DNA from: Mycobacterium palustre | Lineage (GTDB): Bacteria; Actinomycetota; Actinomycetes; Mycobacteriales; Mycobacteriaceae | Direction: 5' to 3' | Assembly: GCF_002101785.1 (NCBI RefSeq) | Contig: NZ_LQPJ01000115.1 | Span: 62,001-126,000 of the forward strand | Length of the DNA stretch: 64,000 bases | Part shown: one piece after another, positions 41,895 through 53,546 of the stretch | Numbering within the stretch: position 1 is the first letter of the stretch | Layout: each line of letters begins with the position of its first letter | Notes under the pieces: model-generated | Told to the model about the DNA's origin: nothing | Databases searched by the model: none | What the model saw: only the letters and a program-made list of their open reading frames with translations | Translations under genes and position numbers: made by a program

Positions 41895-43097
41895 TCACCC
41901 AAGTTGCTGCCCGATGGTCGCGACCATGGCGTCGACGGCGAACTTGGGTTTGACGTTGATCGCCAGCGCCTCTCGGCACTCCAGCACCGCCTCGATGCAG
42001 CGCAGCAGCCGCTCGGGCGAGGCGTGGGCGGCCAGCGCCGCCACTCGATCGGCCATGTCGGGGTGGTTGGCCCGCACGCCCCCCGCGTCCGCCGACACCA
42101 CGAGCGCGTCGCGAAAGTAGGTGGCCAGGTCGATCAGCGCCCGGTCCAGCGCGTCGCGCGACGCCCGGGTCTGCCGCGACTTCTGCCGCCGCTCCAGGTC
42201 CTTGAGCGCGCCGGTGGCTCCGCGCAGCGCACCCGCGGTGCCCTTCCCGGTGCCGCCGGCGCCCAAAGCGGTTCGCAGCTCCTCGGTTTCGGCCTCGGCG
42301 CGGTCGGCGGTCAGCACCACGGCCTCGGCCTCGGCCGCGGCCACCAGCTCCTCGGCGGCGGCGTAGGCGCGCGACGGGGTCGCGGCGTCACGCACCAGCC
42401 CCAGCGCCCGCTCGCGTCGCTGCCGGGCGTCGGCGTCGACGGCCAGGCGGCGGGCGCGCCCGACGTGCCCGCCGCTGACCGAGGCGGCCCACTTCGCCGT
42501 GTCGGCATCCAGGCCGCCGTCGACCAGCACGCGCGCGATGGCCTCGGTCGACGGGGTGACCAGCGAGACGTGGCGGCACCGGGACCGCAGCGTGACCGCG
42601 ATGTCCTCGGGATCCACCGACGGAGCGCACAGCAAAAACACCGTGGACGGCGGCGGCTCCTCGACGACCTTCAACAGCGCGTTCGCGGCCCCCTCAGTCA
42701 ACCGGTCGGCGTCTTCGATGACGACGATCTGCCGGTGTCCCGTGGTCGGGCGGCGCGACGCGATCTGCACGATGCCGCGCATCTCGTCCACACCGATGGA
42801 TAGGCCCTCGGGGATTATTCGGCGCACGTCGGCGTGGGTGCCGGCCATCGTCGTCGAGCAGGCCCGGCACCGCCCGCAGCCAGGCTCGCCATCGGAGGTG
42901 CACTGCAGCGCCGCGGCGAAGCAGACCGCGGCGATGGAGCGCCCCGAACCGGGGGGGCCGGTGATCAGCCAGGCATGTGTCATAGTTCCGGCGCCGGACT
43001 CGCTGTGAGTGGAATCACCGCGCGCGGAACGGGCGGCGGCGAGCAGTTCGGCCACCACCGCCTCTTGGCCTACCAGCCGTGTAAACACCCCGGACAT
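41895..43097 (-). CDS. holB: DNA polymerase III delta' subunit
   Basis: Clamp-loader subunit of 400 residues. An AAA+ module begins VFTRLVGQEAVVAELL, with a Walker A-like GPPGSGRS (Arg in place of the final Lys), zinc-binding cysteines CGRCRAC, and EDADRLTEGAANALLKVVEEPP and the SRC motif (LRSRCRHVSL). It loads the sliding clamp. The start MSGVF matches the homologue's length (401). A GTG three bases earlier, with TACTGT (43111-43106) upstream, may be the real 5' end. Divergent from the cyclase gene. Confidence 0.93.
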   Translation of the reverse strand: MSGVFTRLVGQEAVVAELLAAARSARGDSTHSESGAGTMTHAWLITGPPGSGRSIAAVCFAAALQCTSDGEPGCGRCRACSTTMAGTHADVRRIIPEGLSIGVDEMRGIVQIASRRPTTGHRQIVVIEDADRLTEGAANALLKVVEEPPPSTVFLLCAPSVDPEDIAVTLRSRCRHVSLVTPSTEAIARVLVDGGLDADTAKWAASVSGGHVGRARRLAVDADARQRRERALGLVRDAATPSRAYAAAEELVAAAEAEAVVLTADRAEAETEELRTALGAGGTGKGTAGALRGATGALKDLERRQKSRQTRASRDALDRALIDLATYFRDALVVSADAGGVRANHPDMADRVAALAAHASPERLLRCIEAVLECREALAINVKPKFAVDAMVATIGQQLG

Positions 43098-43240
43098 CAC
43101 CGGCAACAGTAGTGACACCTGCCGACGGATACCGATCCGCCATCGGATCGCGATATTTCCGTAACTTCCCGGGCCGTTTCAGCAGCTATATGCGACGTGC
43201 CGAGTCGCGCGAACTTTTCCGTCAAGTCCATACCGACCGA

Positions 43241-43246
43241 TACGGT
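43241..43246 (+). promoter_or_regulatory. -10 element of the adenylate cyclase gene (leaderless)
   Basis: TACGGT ends six bases before the GTG at 43253 and decides that start over other in-frame ATGs at 43190 and 43262. Confidence 0.5.
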
Positions 43247-43252
43247 GGATCG

Positions 43253-44881
43253 GTGGCAACCATGGCGGAACTGCCGGGGCGGATCAGCGAATTCGTCCGG
43301 TGGGTGGTGCGCACCCCGTGGCCGCTGTTTTCGCTGAGCATGCTGCAGGCCGACATCATCGGCGGCCTGTTCGTGCTGGGCTTCTTGCGCTACGGCTTGC
43401 CGCCCCAGGACCGCATCCAGCTGCAGGATCTGCCCCCGGTCAACCTGGCGATCTTCATCAGCGTCGTGATCACGCTGTTCCTCGCCGGCATCGTGTTCAA
43501 CCTCAAGCTGCTGCTGCCGGTCTTTCGCTGGCAGCGCCGCGACAACCTGCTGGCCGAGGCCGATCCGGCCGAGACCGAACTGGCGCGCAGCCGCGCGCTG
43601 CGCATGCCGTTCTACCGCACGCTCACCAGTGGGGTGGCTTGGTGCATCGGCGGGCTGGTGTTCATCATCGCCAGCTGGTCGGTGGCCAAGTACACGGCGC
43701 CCGTCGTCGCGGTCGCCGTGGCGTTGGGCGCGGCCGCCACGGCGATCATCGGCTATCTGCAGTCCGAGCGGGTGCTGCGGCCCGTGGCGGTCGCGGCGCT
43801 GCGCAGCGGCGTGCCCGAGAACGTCAAGGCGCCCGGGGTCATTTTGCGCCAGATGCTGAGCTGGATGCTGTCCACCGCGGTGCCGCTGCTGGCCATCGTG
43901 CTGGCCGTGGTGGCCGACAAGGCCTCCCTGCTGCACGCCACCCCCGAAAAACTGTTCAACCCGATCCTGCTGCTGGCCCTGGCCGCGCTGGGCATCGGCC
44001 TGGTCAGCACCCTGTTGGTGGCCATGTCGATCGCCGACCCGCTGCGTCAGCTGCGCTGGGCGCTGAGCGAGGTGCAACGCGGAAACTACAACGCGCACAT
44101 GCAGATCTATGACGCCAGCGAGCTGGGCCTGCTGCAGGCCGGCTTCAACGATATGGTGCGCGACCTGTCCGAGCGGCAGCGGCTGCGCGACCTGTTCGGC
44201 CGCTACGTGGGTGAGGACGTGGCCCGCCGGGCCCTCGAGCGCGGCACCGAGCTGGGTGGCCAGGAGCGCAACGTGGCGGTGCTCTTCGTCGACCTGGTCG
44301 GCTCCACCAAGCTGGCCGCGACGCGGCCGCCCGCCGAAGTGGTCCACCTGCTCAACGAGTTCTTCCGCGTGGTGGTCGACACCGTCGGCAAGCACGGCGG
44401 GTTCGTCAACAAGTTCCAGGGCGACGCGGCGCTGGCCATCTTCGGCGCGCCGATCGAGCACCCGGACGCCTCCGGCGGGGCGCTCGCGGCGGCCCGCGAG
44501 CTGCACGACGCGCTGCTGCCGGTGATCGGCTCGGCGGAGTTCGGCATCGGGGTGTCGGCCGGCCGGGCCATCGCCGGCCACATCGGGGCGCAGGCCCGCT
44601 TCGAATACACGGTGATCGGCGATCCGGTCAACGAGGCCGCGCGGCTCACCGAGCTGGCCAAGCTGGAGGCCGGCCACGTGCTGGCGTCGGCGATCGCGGT
44701 CAGCGGCGCCCTGGACGCCGAGGCGCTGTGCTGGGACGTCGGCGAGGTCGTCGAGCTGCGCGGGCGCACGGCACCCACTCAGCTGGCGCGGCCGGCGAAG
44801 CTCGCCGGAGTCACGGCCTCCCAGCCGGGGCGGGCCAGGCCGGACCAGGTGTCCAGCGAGTCCATCGGGCCGAGTTTTTGA
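43253..44881 (+). CDS. Membrane adenylate cyclase, HAMP plus class III domain (Rv3645-like)
   Basis: Protein of 542 residues. Six membrane helices (about residues 20-270) lead into a HAMP domain (MSIADPLRQLRWALSEVQRGN) and a class III cyclase domain from about residue 335. Metal aspartates are D347 (FVDLVGST) and D391 (KFQGDAALAIF); the substrate region is GDPVNEAARLTELAK. It makes cAMP at the membrane. Rv3645 is the main cAMP source in M. tuberculosis and responds to fatty acids. The start is chosen from a leaderless -10 box. It converges on topA with a nine-base gap. Confidence 0.93.
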   Translation: MATMAELPGRISEFVRWVVRTPWPLFSLSMLQADIIGGLFVLGFLRYGLPPQDRIQLQDLPPVNLAIFISVVITLFLAGIVFNLKLLLPVFRWQRRDNLLAEADPAETELARSRALRMPFYRTLTSGVAWCIGGLVFIIASWSVAKYTAPVVAVAVALGAAATAIIGYLQSERVLRPVAVAALRSGVPENVKAPGVILRQMLSWMLSTAVPLLAIVLAVVADKASLLHATPEKLFNPILLLALAALGIGLVSTLLVAMSIADPLRQLRWALSEVQRGNYNAHMQIYDASELGLLQAGFNDMVRDLSERQRLRDLFGRYVGEDVARRALERGTELGGQERNVAVLFVDLVGSTKLAATRPPAEVVHLLNEFFRVVVDTVGKHGGFVNKFQGDAALAIFGAPIEHPDASGGALAAARELHDALLPVIGSAEFGIGVSAGRAIAGHIGAQARFEYTVIGDPVNEAARLTELAKLEAGHVLASAIAVSGALDAEALCWDVGEVVELRGRTAPTQLARPAKLAGVTASQPGRARPDQVSSESIGPSF

Positions 44882-44890
44882 CGCCGCGCG

Positions 44891-47728
<2,838 letters not shown>

Positions 47729-47793
47729 CTGCGCTTACGCTCCATCTCTTATCCCGGCCCCCCTACGAGACCGCCCTGCAGGAAGAATGACAG

Positions 47794-47833
47794 GCCGGCG
47801 CCTGAAATTCCGGTGAACTTCAGGTACGCCGGC
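47794..47833 (-). terminator. Hairpin after the Rv3647c-like gene
   Basis: GCCGGCG-CCTGAA (47794-47806) pairs with TTCAGG-TA-CGCCGGC (47819-47833) about 70 bases after the stop at 47905. The stem is interrupted by two bases and has no clear T-run. Confidence 0.45.
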
Positions 47834-47904
47834 GTTCCTTCGCTTTGGGGCACCTGACAATTTCGCACCCTCGGGCGTGGCTGCGCAAACCGGCTAGCCG
47901 AAAA

Positions 47905-48513
47905 TCACGCCGTAACCGACGGCGCACTGCGGGGCCACAGCGGCAACGCCGCCGAGTCGTCGGGAGGTTCCCCAACGTTTTCTACCAGGCGCGATAGCCT
48001 CCGGCGGCCGCTGATCCGAAGCGCCGGCCGGCCGCCGCGGGTGCCGATCAGGGTGGGCGCGATGCCGACGCGCATCAGCGCCGACGCCAGGGGGGAATGG
48101 GTGTCGGGGGCGTGCGGGTCCAGACCGAGCAGGTAGTGCCCGCCCTCCGGGCGACCGGCCGCCAGCGTCCACGCCCGCAGCTCCCGCGGGCCGGGCAGCC
48201 ATCGCGGCGGCACCGTCTTGACCGCGCCGCGGGTCCACTCGGCCGCCAGGGCCACCAACGACGGCGTCACCGCCGTCCGCACCAGCGGGGTGTCTTCGTC
48301 GGTGCGCCCGATTTCGGGCTTTAGGCCCGCCTCTTGGATCATCTCGGCCAGCGCCGCGGCCCGCCACTCGTGGTCGACGACCACTGAAAGCCGGGCGCCC
48401 TGCGCCTCCGGGGCACCGACCAACACGATCTGGCCAGAGGCCGCCAGCACCCCCGAGAGGTCGGCGACCGCGGGCGGCACCGACTCCGCTGTAAAGAAGG
48501 AAAGCTGGCTCAC
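47905..48513 (-). CDS. Conserved mycobacterial protein of unknown function (Rv3647c-like)
   Basis: Cytosolic protein of 202 residues, no membrane helix or known motif; a two-layer alpha/beta pattern is likely. Conserved features are GQIVLVGAPEA, VVDHEWRAAALAEMI and a WTRGAVK(T)VPPRWLPGPRELRAW segment, followed by GRRRLSRLVE. A GTG start with TACTGT (48526-48521) seven bases before it suggests a leaderless mRNA. It lies between topA and cspA as in M. tuberculosis. Function unknown. Confidence 0.85.
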   Translation of the reverse strand: MSQLSFFTAESVPPAVADLSGVLAASGQIVLVGAPEAQGARLSVVVDHEWRAAALAEMIQEAGLKPEIGRTDEDTPLVRTAVTPSLVALAAEWTRGAVKTVPPRWLPGPRELRAWTLAAGRPEGGHYLLGLDPHAPDTHSPLASALMRVGIAPTLIGTRGGRPALRISGRRRLSRLVENVGEPPDDSAALPLWPRSAPSVTA

Positions 48514-48520
48514 GCCACCG

Positions 48521-48526
48521 ACAGTA
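48521..48526 (-). promoter_or_regulatory. -10 element of the Rv3647c-like gene (leaderless)
   Basis: TACTGT on the minus strand, seven bases before the GTG at 48513. Confidence 0.5.
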
Positions 48527-48600
48527 GGCCAGCTCGCCCCTCCGCGCGTTCAGTTAACCGGCGCGGCGGCGGTTTGGGCGGCACGGGACGCCGAAACGAA

Positions 48601-48643
48601 AACCCCCCGGCGGGGCCCGCTGGGCGGGACTGCACGGGGGGTT
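48601..48643 (-). terminator. Strong hairpin after cspA
   Basis: AACCCCCCG (48601-48609) pairs with CGGGGGGTT (48635-48643), with further pairing inside. On the minus strand it ends in a run of T, a typical intrinsic terminator 22 bases after the cspA stop. Confidence 0.8.
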
Positions 48644-48664
48644 CCGGTGGAGTGTCTGCTCTCC

Positions 48665-48868
48665 TTAGACGGAGCGGACTCCGGTGGCCTGGGGGCCCTT
48701 AGGGCTGTGGCCGATCTCGAACTCGACCTTCTGATTTTCCTCGAGGGTGCGGAAGCCCGAACCCTGGATCTCCGTGTAGTGGACAAAAACATCCGCGGAA
48801 CCGTCTTCGGGGGCAATGAACCCGAACCCCTTCTCCGCATTGAACCACTTCACAGTTCCCTGTGGCAT
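48665..48868 (-). CDS. cspA: Cold-shock protein CspA
   Basis: Protein of 67 residues, a single cold-shock domain with RNP1 KGFGFI and RNP2 VFVHYTEI. It binds single-stranded nucleic acid and melts RNA structure. The ATG at 48868 is preceded by CAGGAA; longer in-frame starts are rejected. The leader up to 49110 is long (over 200 bases shared with the divergent helicase), which is common for cold-shock genes. Confidence 0.96.
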   Translation of the reverse strand: MPQGTVKWFNAEKGFGFIAPEDGSADVFVHYTEIQGSGFRTLEENQKVEFEIGHSPKGPQATGVRSV

Positions 48869-49110
48869 TTCCTGATTTTTCCTTCTCTTATGGGTGCGGT
48901 GCACCGCCTTTCGGTGCCCCGGGCCAGCTGCGACCGCCATACCTCGCGTAGTCGCCGGAACTTCACCCGACCGATAACCTCGCAGGAACCGCGGCCGCAA
49001 CATTGTTCCTGCGAAAGTTTGACACGAACACAGAAGCTGCGACCGCAATCATCCAATCATGTTCATCGCGTCGGCGACAGACTTGTGTGACCGGCTGATG
49101 TTAGGAGGGT

Positions 49111-51456
49111 GTGAACTTGGCGAGTTTCGGCAGCGACCTGCTTGCCGTCGCGCTCGCCGGTACCGCGGCGGGCGAAGGCCCCCTGCGCCACGTCGCCGAG
49201 CTGCCTGCGCGCACCGGCCGGCCGCACGCCTGGCCGGAATGGGCCGATCCCGACGTGGTGCGCGCGTTCGCCGGCCGCGGCATCAGCCGCCCGTGGTCGC
49301 ATCAGGCCGTCGCGGCCGAGCTGGCGCACGCGGGGCGCCACGTGGTGGTCAGCACGGGCACCGCGTCGGGCAAGTCGCTGGCCTATCAGCTTCCCGTTCT
49401 CAACGCGTTGGCGACGGACCCGCGGGCCCGGGTGCTGTACCTGTCGCCGACCAAGGCGCTCGGCCACGACCAGCTGCGCGCCGCGCACGCGCTGACCGCG
49501 GCCATCCCGCGGCTGCAAGAGCCCGGTTTTGCGGTCGCGCCCACCGCCTACGACGGCGACAGCCCCGCCGAGGTGCGCGGCTTCGCCCGCGAACGCTCCC
49601 GCTGGTTGTTTTCCAACCCCGACATGATCCATCTGTCGATCCTGCGCAACCACGCCCGCTGGGCGGTGTTGTTGCGCGGCCTGCGGTTCGTGATCGTCGA
49701 CGAATGCCATTACTACCGCGGCGTTTTCGGCTCCAACGTGGCGATGGTGCTGCGCCGGCTGCTGCGGTTGTGCGGGCGGTACTCGAGCGCCCCGACGGTC
49801 ATCTTCGCCAGCGCGACGACCGATTCGCCCGGCGCGACCGCCGCCGAGCTCATCGGCCTTCCGGTCGAGGAGGTCAGCGAGGACGGCTCGCCGCAGGGGT
49901 CCAGGACGGTGGCGCTGTGGGAGCCCGCGCTGCTGGCCGACCTGGTCGGCGAGAACGGCGCCCCGGTGCGCCGCTCGGCCGGCGCGGAGGCGGCGCGGGT
50001 GATGGCCGACCTGATCGCCGAAGGGGCGCAGACGCTGACGTTCGTGCGGTCGCGGCGCGCCGCGGAGCTGACCGCGCTGGGGGCGCAGGCGCGGCTGGCC
50101 GACATCGCGCCCGAGCTCGCGCAGAAGGTGGCGTCGTATCGGGCCGGATATTTGGCCGAGGACCGCAGCGCGCTGGAGCGGGCGCTGGCCGAGGGCGGGC
50201 TGCGCGGCCTGGCCACCACCAATGCGCTGGAGCTGGGGGTCGACATCGCCGGGCTGGACGCGGTGGTGCTCGCCGGGTTCCCGGGGACCGTCGCCTCGTT
50301 CTGGCAGCAGGCGGGCCGGTCGGGCCGGCGCGGTCAGGGCGCGCTCGTGGTGCTGATCGCCCGCGACGATCCGCTGGACACCTACCTGGTCCACCACCCC
50401 GACGCGCTGCTGGGCAAGCCGGTCGAACGCGTGGTCATCGATCCCGCCAACCCCTACATCGTGGGCCCCCAATTGCTTTGCGCGGCAACGGAAATGCCGC
50501 TCGACGAGGCGGAGGTGCGGAACTTCGGCCCCGCCGAGGCAGCGCAGGGCCTGGTCGACTCCCTGGTTGAGCAGGGGCTGCTGCGGCGCCGTAACGGCAA
50601 ATACTTTCCGGCCGCCGGGATCGAACCGCACGGCGCGGTGGACATCCGCGGGTCGGCCGGCGGCCAGATCGTCATCGTGGAGGCCGATACGGGGCGGCTG
50701 CTCGGCAGCGCGGGTGTCGATCGAGCCCCGGCCTCGGTGCACCCGGGCGCGGTGTATCTGCATCAGGGCGAGACCTACGTCGTCGACTCCCTGGACCTCG
50801 AGGACCAGATCGCGTTCGTCCACGCCGAGGATCCCGGTTACTCCACGTTCGCGCGCGAACTCACCGACATCGTCGTCACCGGGACGGGTGAGCGTTCGCA
50901 GTTCGGGCCGGTCACGCTGGGGCTGGTGCCGGTCAAGGTCACCCACCGGGTCGTCGGTTACCTGCGGCGCCGGCTCTCCGGGGAGGTCATCGACTTCATC
51001 GAGCTGGACATGCCCGAGCACGTGCTGCCCACCACCGCCGCGATGTACACCATCACCCCGGAGGCGTTGCTGCGCAACGGCATTGACGCGCCGCAAATCC
51101 CCGGCTCGCTGCACGCCGCCGAACATGCGGCCATCGGCCTGCTGCCGCTGGTGGCCAGCTGCGACCGCGGCGACATCGGCGGGCTGTCCACCGCGGTCGG
51201 CCCCGACGGCTTGCCCAGCGTCTTCGTCTACGACGGGTATCCGGGCGGGGCCGGCTTCGCCGAACGCGGCTTCCGCCGCGCCCGCACCTGGCTGGGCGCC
51301 ACCGCGGCGGCCATCGAGGCGTGCGAGTGCCCGGGCGGGTGCCCGTCGTGCGTGCAGTCGCCCAAGTGCGGCAACGGCAACGACCCGCTCGACAAGGCCG
51401 GCGCCGTGCGGGTGCTGCGGCTGGTGCTCGCGGCGTTGGGCCGGGGCCCGGGCTAA
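49111..51456 (+). CDS. SftH/MrfA-type superfamily 2 DNA helicase with DUF1998 zinc domain
   Basis: Protein of 781 residues. Helicase domain 1 has the motif I GTASGKS, motif II DECH (VDECHYYRG) and SATT. Domain 2 has TNALELGVDIAGLD and QQAGRSGRRGQ. The DUF1998 C-terminal part ends with a four-cysteine cluster (CECPGGCPSCVQSPKCGNG). It is the homologue of M. smegmatis SftH, a 3'-5' DNA translocase; related Bacillus MrfA repairs mitomycin damage. GTG start with AGGAGG four bases before it. Confidence 0.93.
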   Translation: MNLASFGSDLLAVALAGTAAGEGPLRHVAELPARTGRPHAWPEWADPDVVRAFAGRGISRPWSHQAVAAELAHAGRHVVVSTGTASGKSLAYQLPVLNALATDPRARVLYLSPTKALGHDQLRAAHALTAAIPRLQEPGFAVAPTAYDGDSPAEVRGFARERSRWLFSNPDMIHLSILRNHARWAVLLRGLRFVIVDECHYYRGVFGSNVAMVLRRLLRLCGRYSSAPTVIFASATTDSPGATAAELIGLPVEEVSEDGSPQGSRTVALWEPALLADLVGENGAPVRRSAGAEAARVMADLIAEGAQTLTFVRSRRAAELTALGAQARLADIAPELAQKVASYRAGYLAEDRSALERALAEGGLRGLATTNALELGVDIAGLDAVVLAGFPGTVASFWQQAGRSGRRGQGALVVLIARDDPLDTYLVHHPDALLGKPVERVVIDPANPYIVGPQLLCAATEMPLDEAEVRNFGPAEAAQGLVDSLVEQGLLRRRNGKYFPAAGIEPHGAVDIRGSAGGQIVIVEADTGRLLGSAGVDRAPASVHPGAVYLHQGETYVVDSLDLEDQIAFVHAEDPGYSTFARELTDIVVTGTGERSQFGPVTLGLVPVKVTHRVVGYLRRRLSGEVIDFIELDMPEHVLPTTAAMYTITPEALLRNGIDAPQIPGSLHAAEHAAIGLLPLVASCDRGDIGGLSTAVGPDGLPSVFVYDGYPGGAGFAERGFRRARTWLGATAAAIEACECPGGCPSCVQSPKCGNGNDPLDKAGAVRVLRLVLAALGRGPG

Positions 51457-51623
51457 CCGGGCTCATTCGGCGATGTGAACCCAAGGACGGCGACCGACCC
51501 CTCAACGGTCGACCCATGGATCCGCGTCGTCACAGGCGCCGTTCTTGCCTGCCGAGGAAACCCCAACGTACCATCACGCCGAGCGCGAAAAGGGCGGACA
51601 ACAGCGGCCATAAAATCGGCCCC

Positions 51624-52662
51624 ATGGCCCACGACTGGCTGCTCGTGGAGACGTTGGGGGGGCGAGCCCGCCGTCGTGGCGCAGGGGCGGCAACTCAAGA
51701 ACCTCGTGCCGATCACCACGTTCCTGCGCCGCAGCCCGCACCTCGCCGCGGTCCGAACCGCGATCGCCGAGACGGTGCGCAACGGCCAGAGCCTGACCAG
51801 CATCACCACCAAGCGCGACCGCGTCATCCGCACCGAACCGGTGGTGATGTCCGACGGCTACGTCCACGGCGTGCACGTGTGGACCGGCCCGGCCGACGCC
51901 GAGCCGGCCGAGCGCCCCATCCCGGGGCCGCTGAAGTGGGACCTCACCCTGGGCGTGGCCACCGACACCCGCGAGTCGCTGATCAACAGCGGCAAGAATC
52001 CCGACGTCGAGGTGGCGTTCGGCAGGGCATTCGCCGAGGACCTGCCGTCGCGCGAACTCAACCCGAACGAAACCAAGGTGCTGGCCATGGCAGTCAGGGC
52101 CAAACCGGACCAAACCCTCTGCAGCACATGGGATGTCGCCGATTGGCGGGGCAGCCCAGTCCGGATCGGCTTCGTCGCGCGCACCACGCTGGAACCGGGG
52201 CCGGACGGGCGGGATCACCTGGTGGCGCGGGCGATGAACTGGCGCACCGAATTCAAGGGCCCGCCGGTCTCGACCGATGATCTGGCGCAGCGGATCCTGC
52301 AAGGGCTGGCGCAAGCCGGTGTGCACCGCGCGCTGGTCGACGTCAGCAACTGGTCCTTGCTGAAATGGCTCGACGAGCCCTGCCCCTTCTATGACTGGCG
52401 GGCCGCCAAGACGGGCGGGCCGAGGGTGCACCCCGACGACGAACACCTGTGGACCCGCATGACGAAGGAATCCGCCGACGGGCCCACCAGCCGCGTGCTG
52501 CGCATGCCCGGCCACGACGTCGACTGGGTTCCGCTGCACGTCACGGTCAACCGGGTCGAACTCGAACCGGACACCTTCGCCGGGCTGGTTTCGCTGCGAC
52601 TGCCGACCGACGAGGAAGTCGCCGCCGCGGGACTGCCGCAAGCCTTCAACGAGACGACCTAG
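51624..52662 (+). pseudogene. Rv3651-family protein, frameshifted by a run of seven G
   Basis: Frame 1 starts MAHDWLLVETLGG at 51624 and then turns to nonsense. The continuation, GGEPAVVAQGRQLKNLVPIT, is in the next frame and stays open to 52662. The break falls at seven G (51656-51662); six would restore a single protein of about 345 residues, the length I recall for Rv3651. The protein has no signal or membrane segment and two PAS/GAF-like halves are likely. A genuine mutation, slippage variation and a sequencing error all fit. The stop overlaps the TadE-like stop of the opposite strand (CTAG). Confidence 0.8.
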
Positions 52663-53039
52663 CCGCCACCGACGGCCGAGCCGACGGGGCCGGCCCGCGC
52701 GGCGGCCCGTGCCGCCCCGCCGAAGGCGACGACCACCCGGACGGTGACGACGACGTCGAGACCGTCCACGCCGCACGCGGCGTCGTCGACGCGCATTTCG
52801 TGCGCGACGGCCGAAGCGCGGCTGCAGGCCGCCGCGGCGCCGGAGGGCAGATAGCCGGCCGCGGCCAGCGCCGCCAGGGCGGCGGCGGCCTGCGCGCGGT
52901 GACGCGCGACCACCGCCGACCCCAGGTACGCGCCGGCGCCGGTGACCGACAGCAACACCACCACCATCGCGGCCGCCAGCACGGTGGCCGCGCCCCGGTC
53001 ATCACCGGGGTTCGGCCGCCGAAACCGCCCTGCCCGCAA
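52659..53039 (-). CDS. TadE-like protein, second copy (Rv3654c-like)
   Basis: Protein of 126 residues from a TTG at 53039. It has a prepilin-like region (DRGAATVLAAAM) followed by one membrane helix, then a small, Ala-rich exported part with two cysteines (ACSRAS and ACGVDG). The conserved RGAATV segment lies before the GTG 52982 and ATG 52967 that a gene finder would choose, so the upstream start is favoured, with low certainty. It overlaps the previous TadE-like gene. Minor pilin or secretion component of the Tad locus. Confidence 0.65.
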   Translation of the reverse strand: MRAGRFRRPNPGDDRGAATVLAAAMVVVLLSVTGAGAYLGSAVVARHRAQAAAALAALAAAGYLPSGAAAACSRASAVAHEMRVDDAACGVDGLDVVVTVRVVVAFGGAARAAARAGPVGSAVGGG

Positions 53040-53331
53040 TGTCCAACGCGGGCAAGAGCTTTGAACGCGCAACGACGGTGGCCACCACGAAATCACCGTC
53101 GCGGTCGACGCGGACCCGCGCCCCCACCGGCGCGACGCGGCGCGCGGCCTCGACCGCCACCCGTTCGTCACCGCGAGCGGCCAGCCGGGCCGCCTCCCGG
53201 GCGGCGTCGACGCAGCGCACCTGCATCGACACCGCGGTGACACCGGCCAGGCACAGCACCAGCACCACGACCAGCGCGGCGATCGCCAGCGCCGCCTCGA
53301 CGGTGCTCGCGCCGCCGGCACAGCGGGCTAA
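53002..53331 (-). CDS. TadE-like minor pilin (Rv3655c-like), start codon unresolved
   Basis: About 110 residues: GGASTVEAALAIAALVVVLV is a clear TadE N-terminus (processing site before a single helix), followed by a basic, externally placed domain with CVDAAREAARLAARGD. The reading frame has no ATG, GTG or TTG between the pilin stop and that conserved segment; the given 5' end is the first codon after the overlap with the pilin gene. The first normal start is inside the helix. Either a rare start codon or frameshifting from the pilin gene would be needed. Confidence 0.65.
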   Translation of the reverse strand, partial: LARCAGGASTVEAALAIAALVVVLVLCLAGVTAVSMQVRCVDAAREAARLAARGDERVAVEAARRVAPVGARVRVDRDGDFVVATVVARSKLLPALDIAGRAVSAAEPR

Positions 53332-53528
53332 ACCTTGGTGTTGAGGGCGCGACCGATGATGTTGTTGAGCGCCGACACGATGGAATCGCCGGTGACGACG
53401 GTGTAGAGGATCGCGCCGAAGGCCGCCGCCGCCACGGTGCCGATAGCGTATTCGACGGTCGACATGCCCGACTCGTCGGTCGCGACGACGACCATCCGGA
53501 TCAGCAAGCCGCGGAATATGTTGCGCAT
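53328..53528 (-). CDS. Flp/DUF4244-type pilin (Rv3656c-like)
   Basis: Protein of 66 residues. A short basic leader is followed by DESGMSTVEYAIGTVAAAAFGAILY, the Flp pilin processing site (G before MSTVEYA) and helix, with a short C-terminal tail. It would be cut by a prepilin peptidase (not seen in the window) and assembled by TadABC. The ATG at 53528 is used; AGGA precedes it by nine bases; a TTG is adjacent. It follows the TadC gene by 18 bases. Confidence 0.85.
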   Translation of the reverse strand: MRNIFRGLLIRMVVVATDESGMSTVEYAIGTVAAAAFGAILYTVVTGDSIVSALNNIIGRALNTKV

Positions 53529-53546
53529 CAATGGTTTCCTTTCGTT

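Noticed and set aside
52646..53005. 119-codon frame starting MMTGARPP with a GTGA overlap
   Set aside because: Attractive overlap with the TadE stop, but the protein is Trp/Arg/Cys-rich nonsense; the neighbouring frame has the TadE-like helix.
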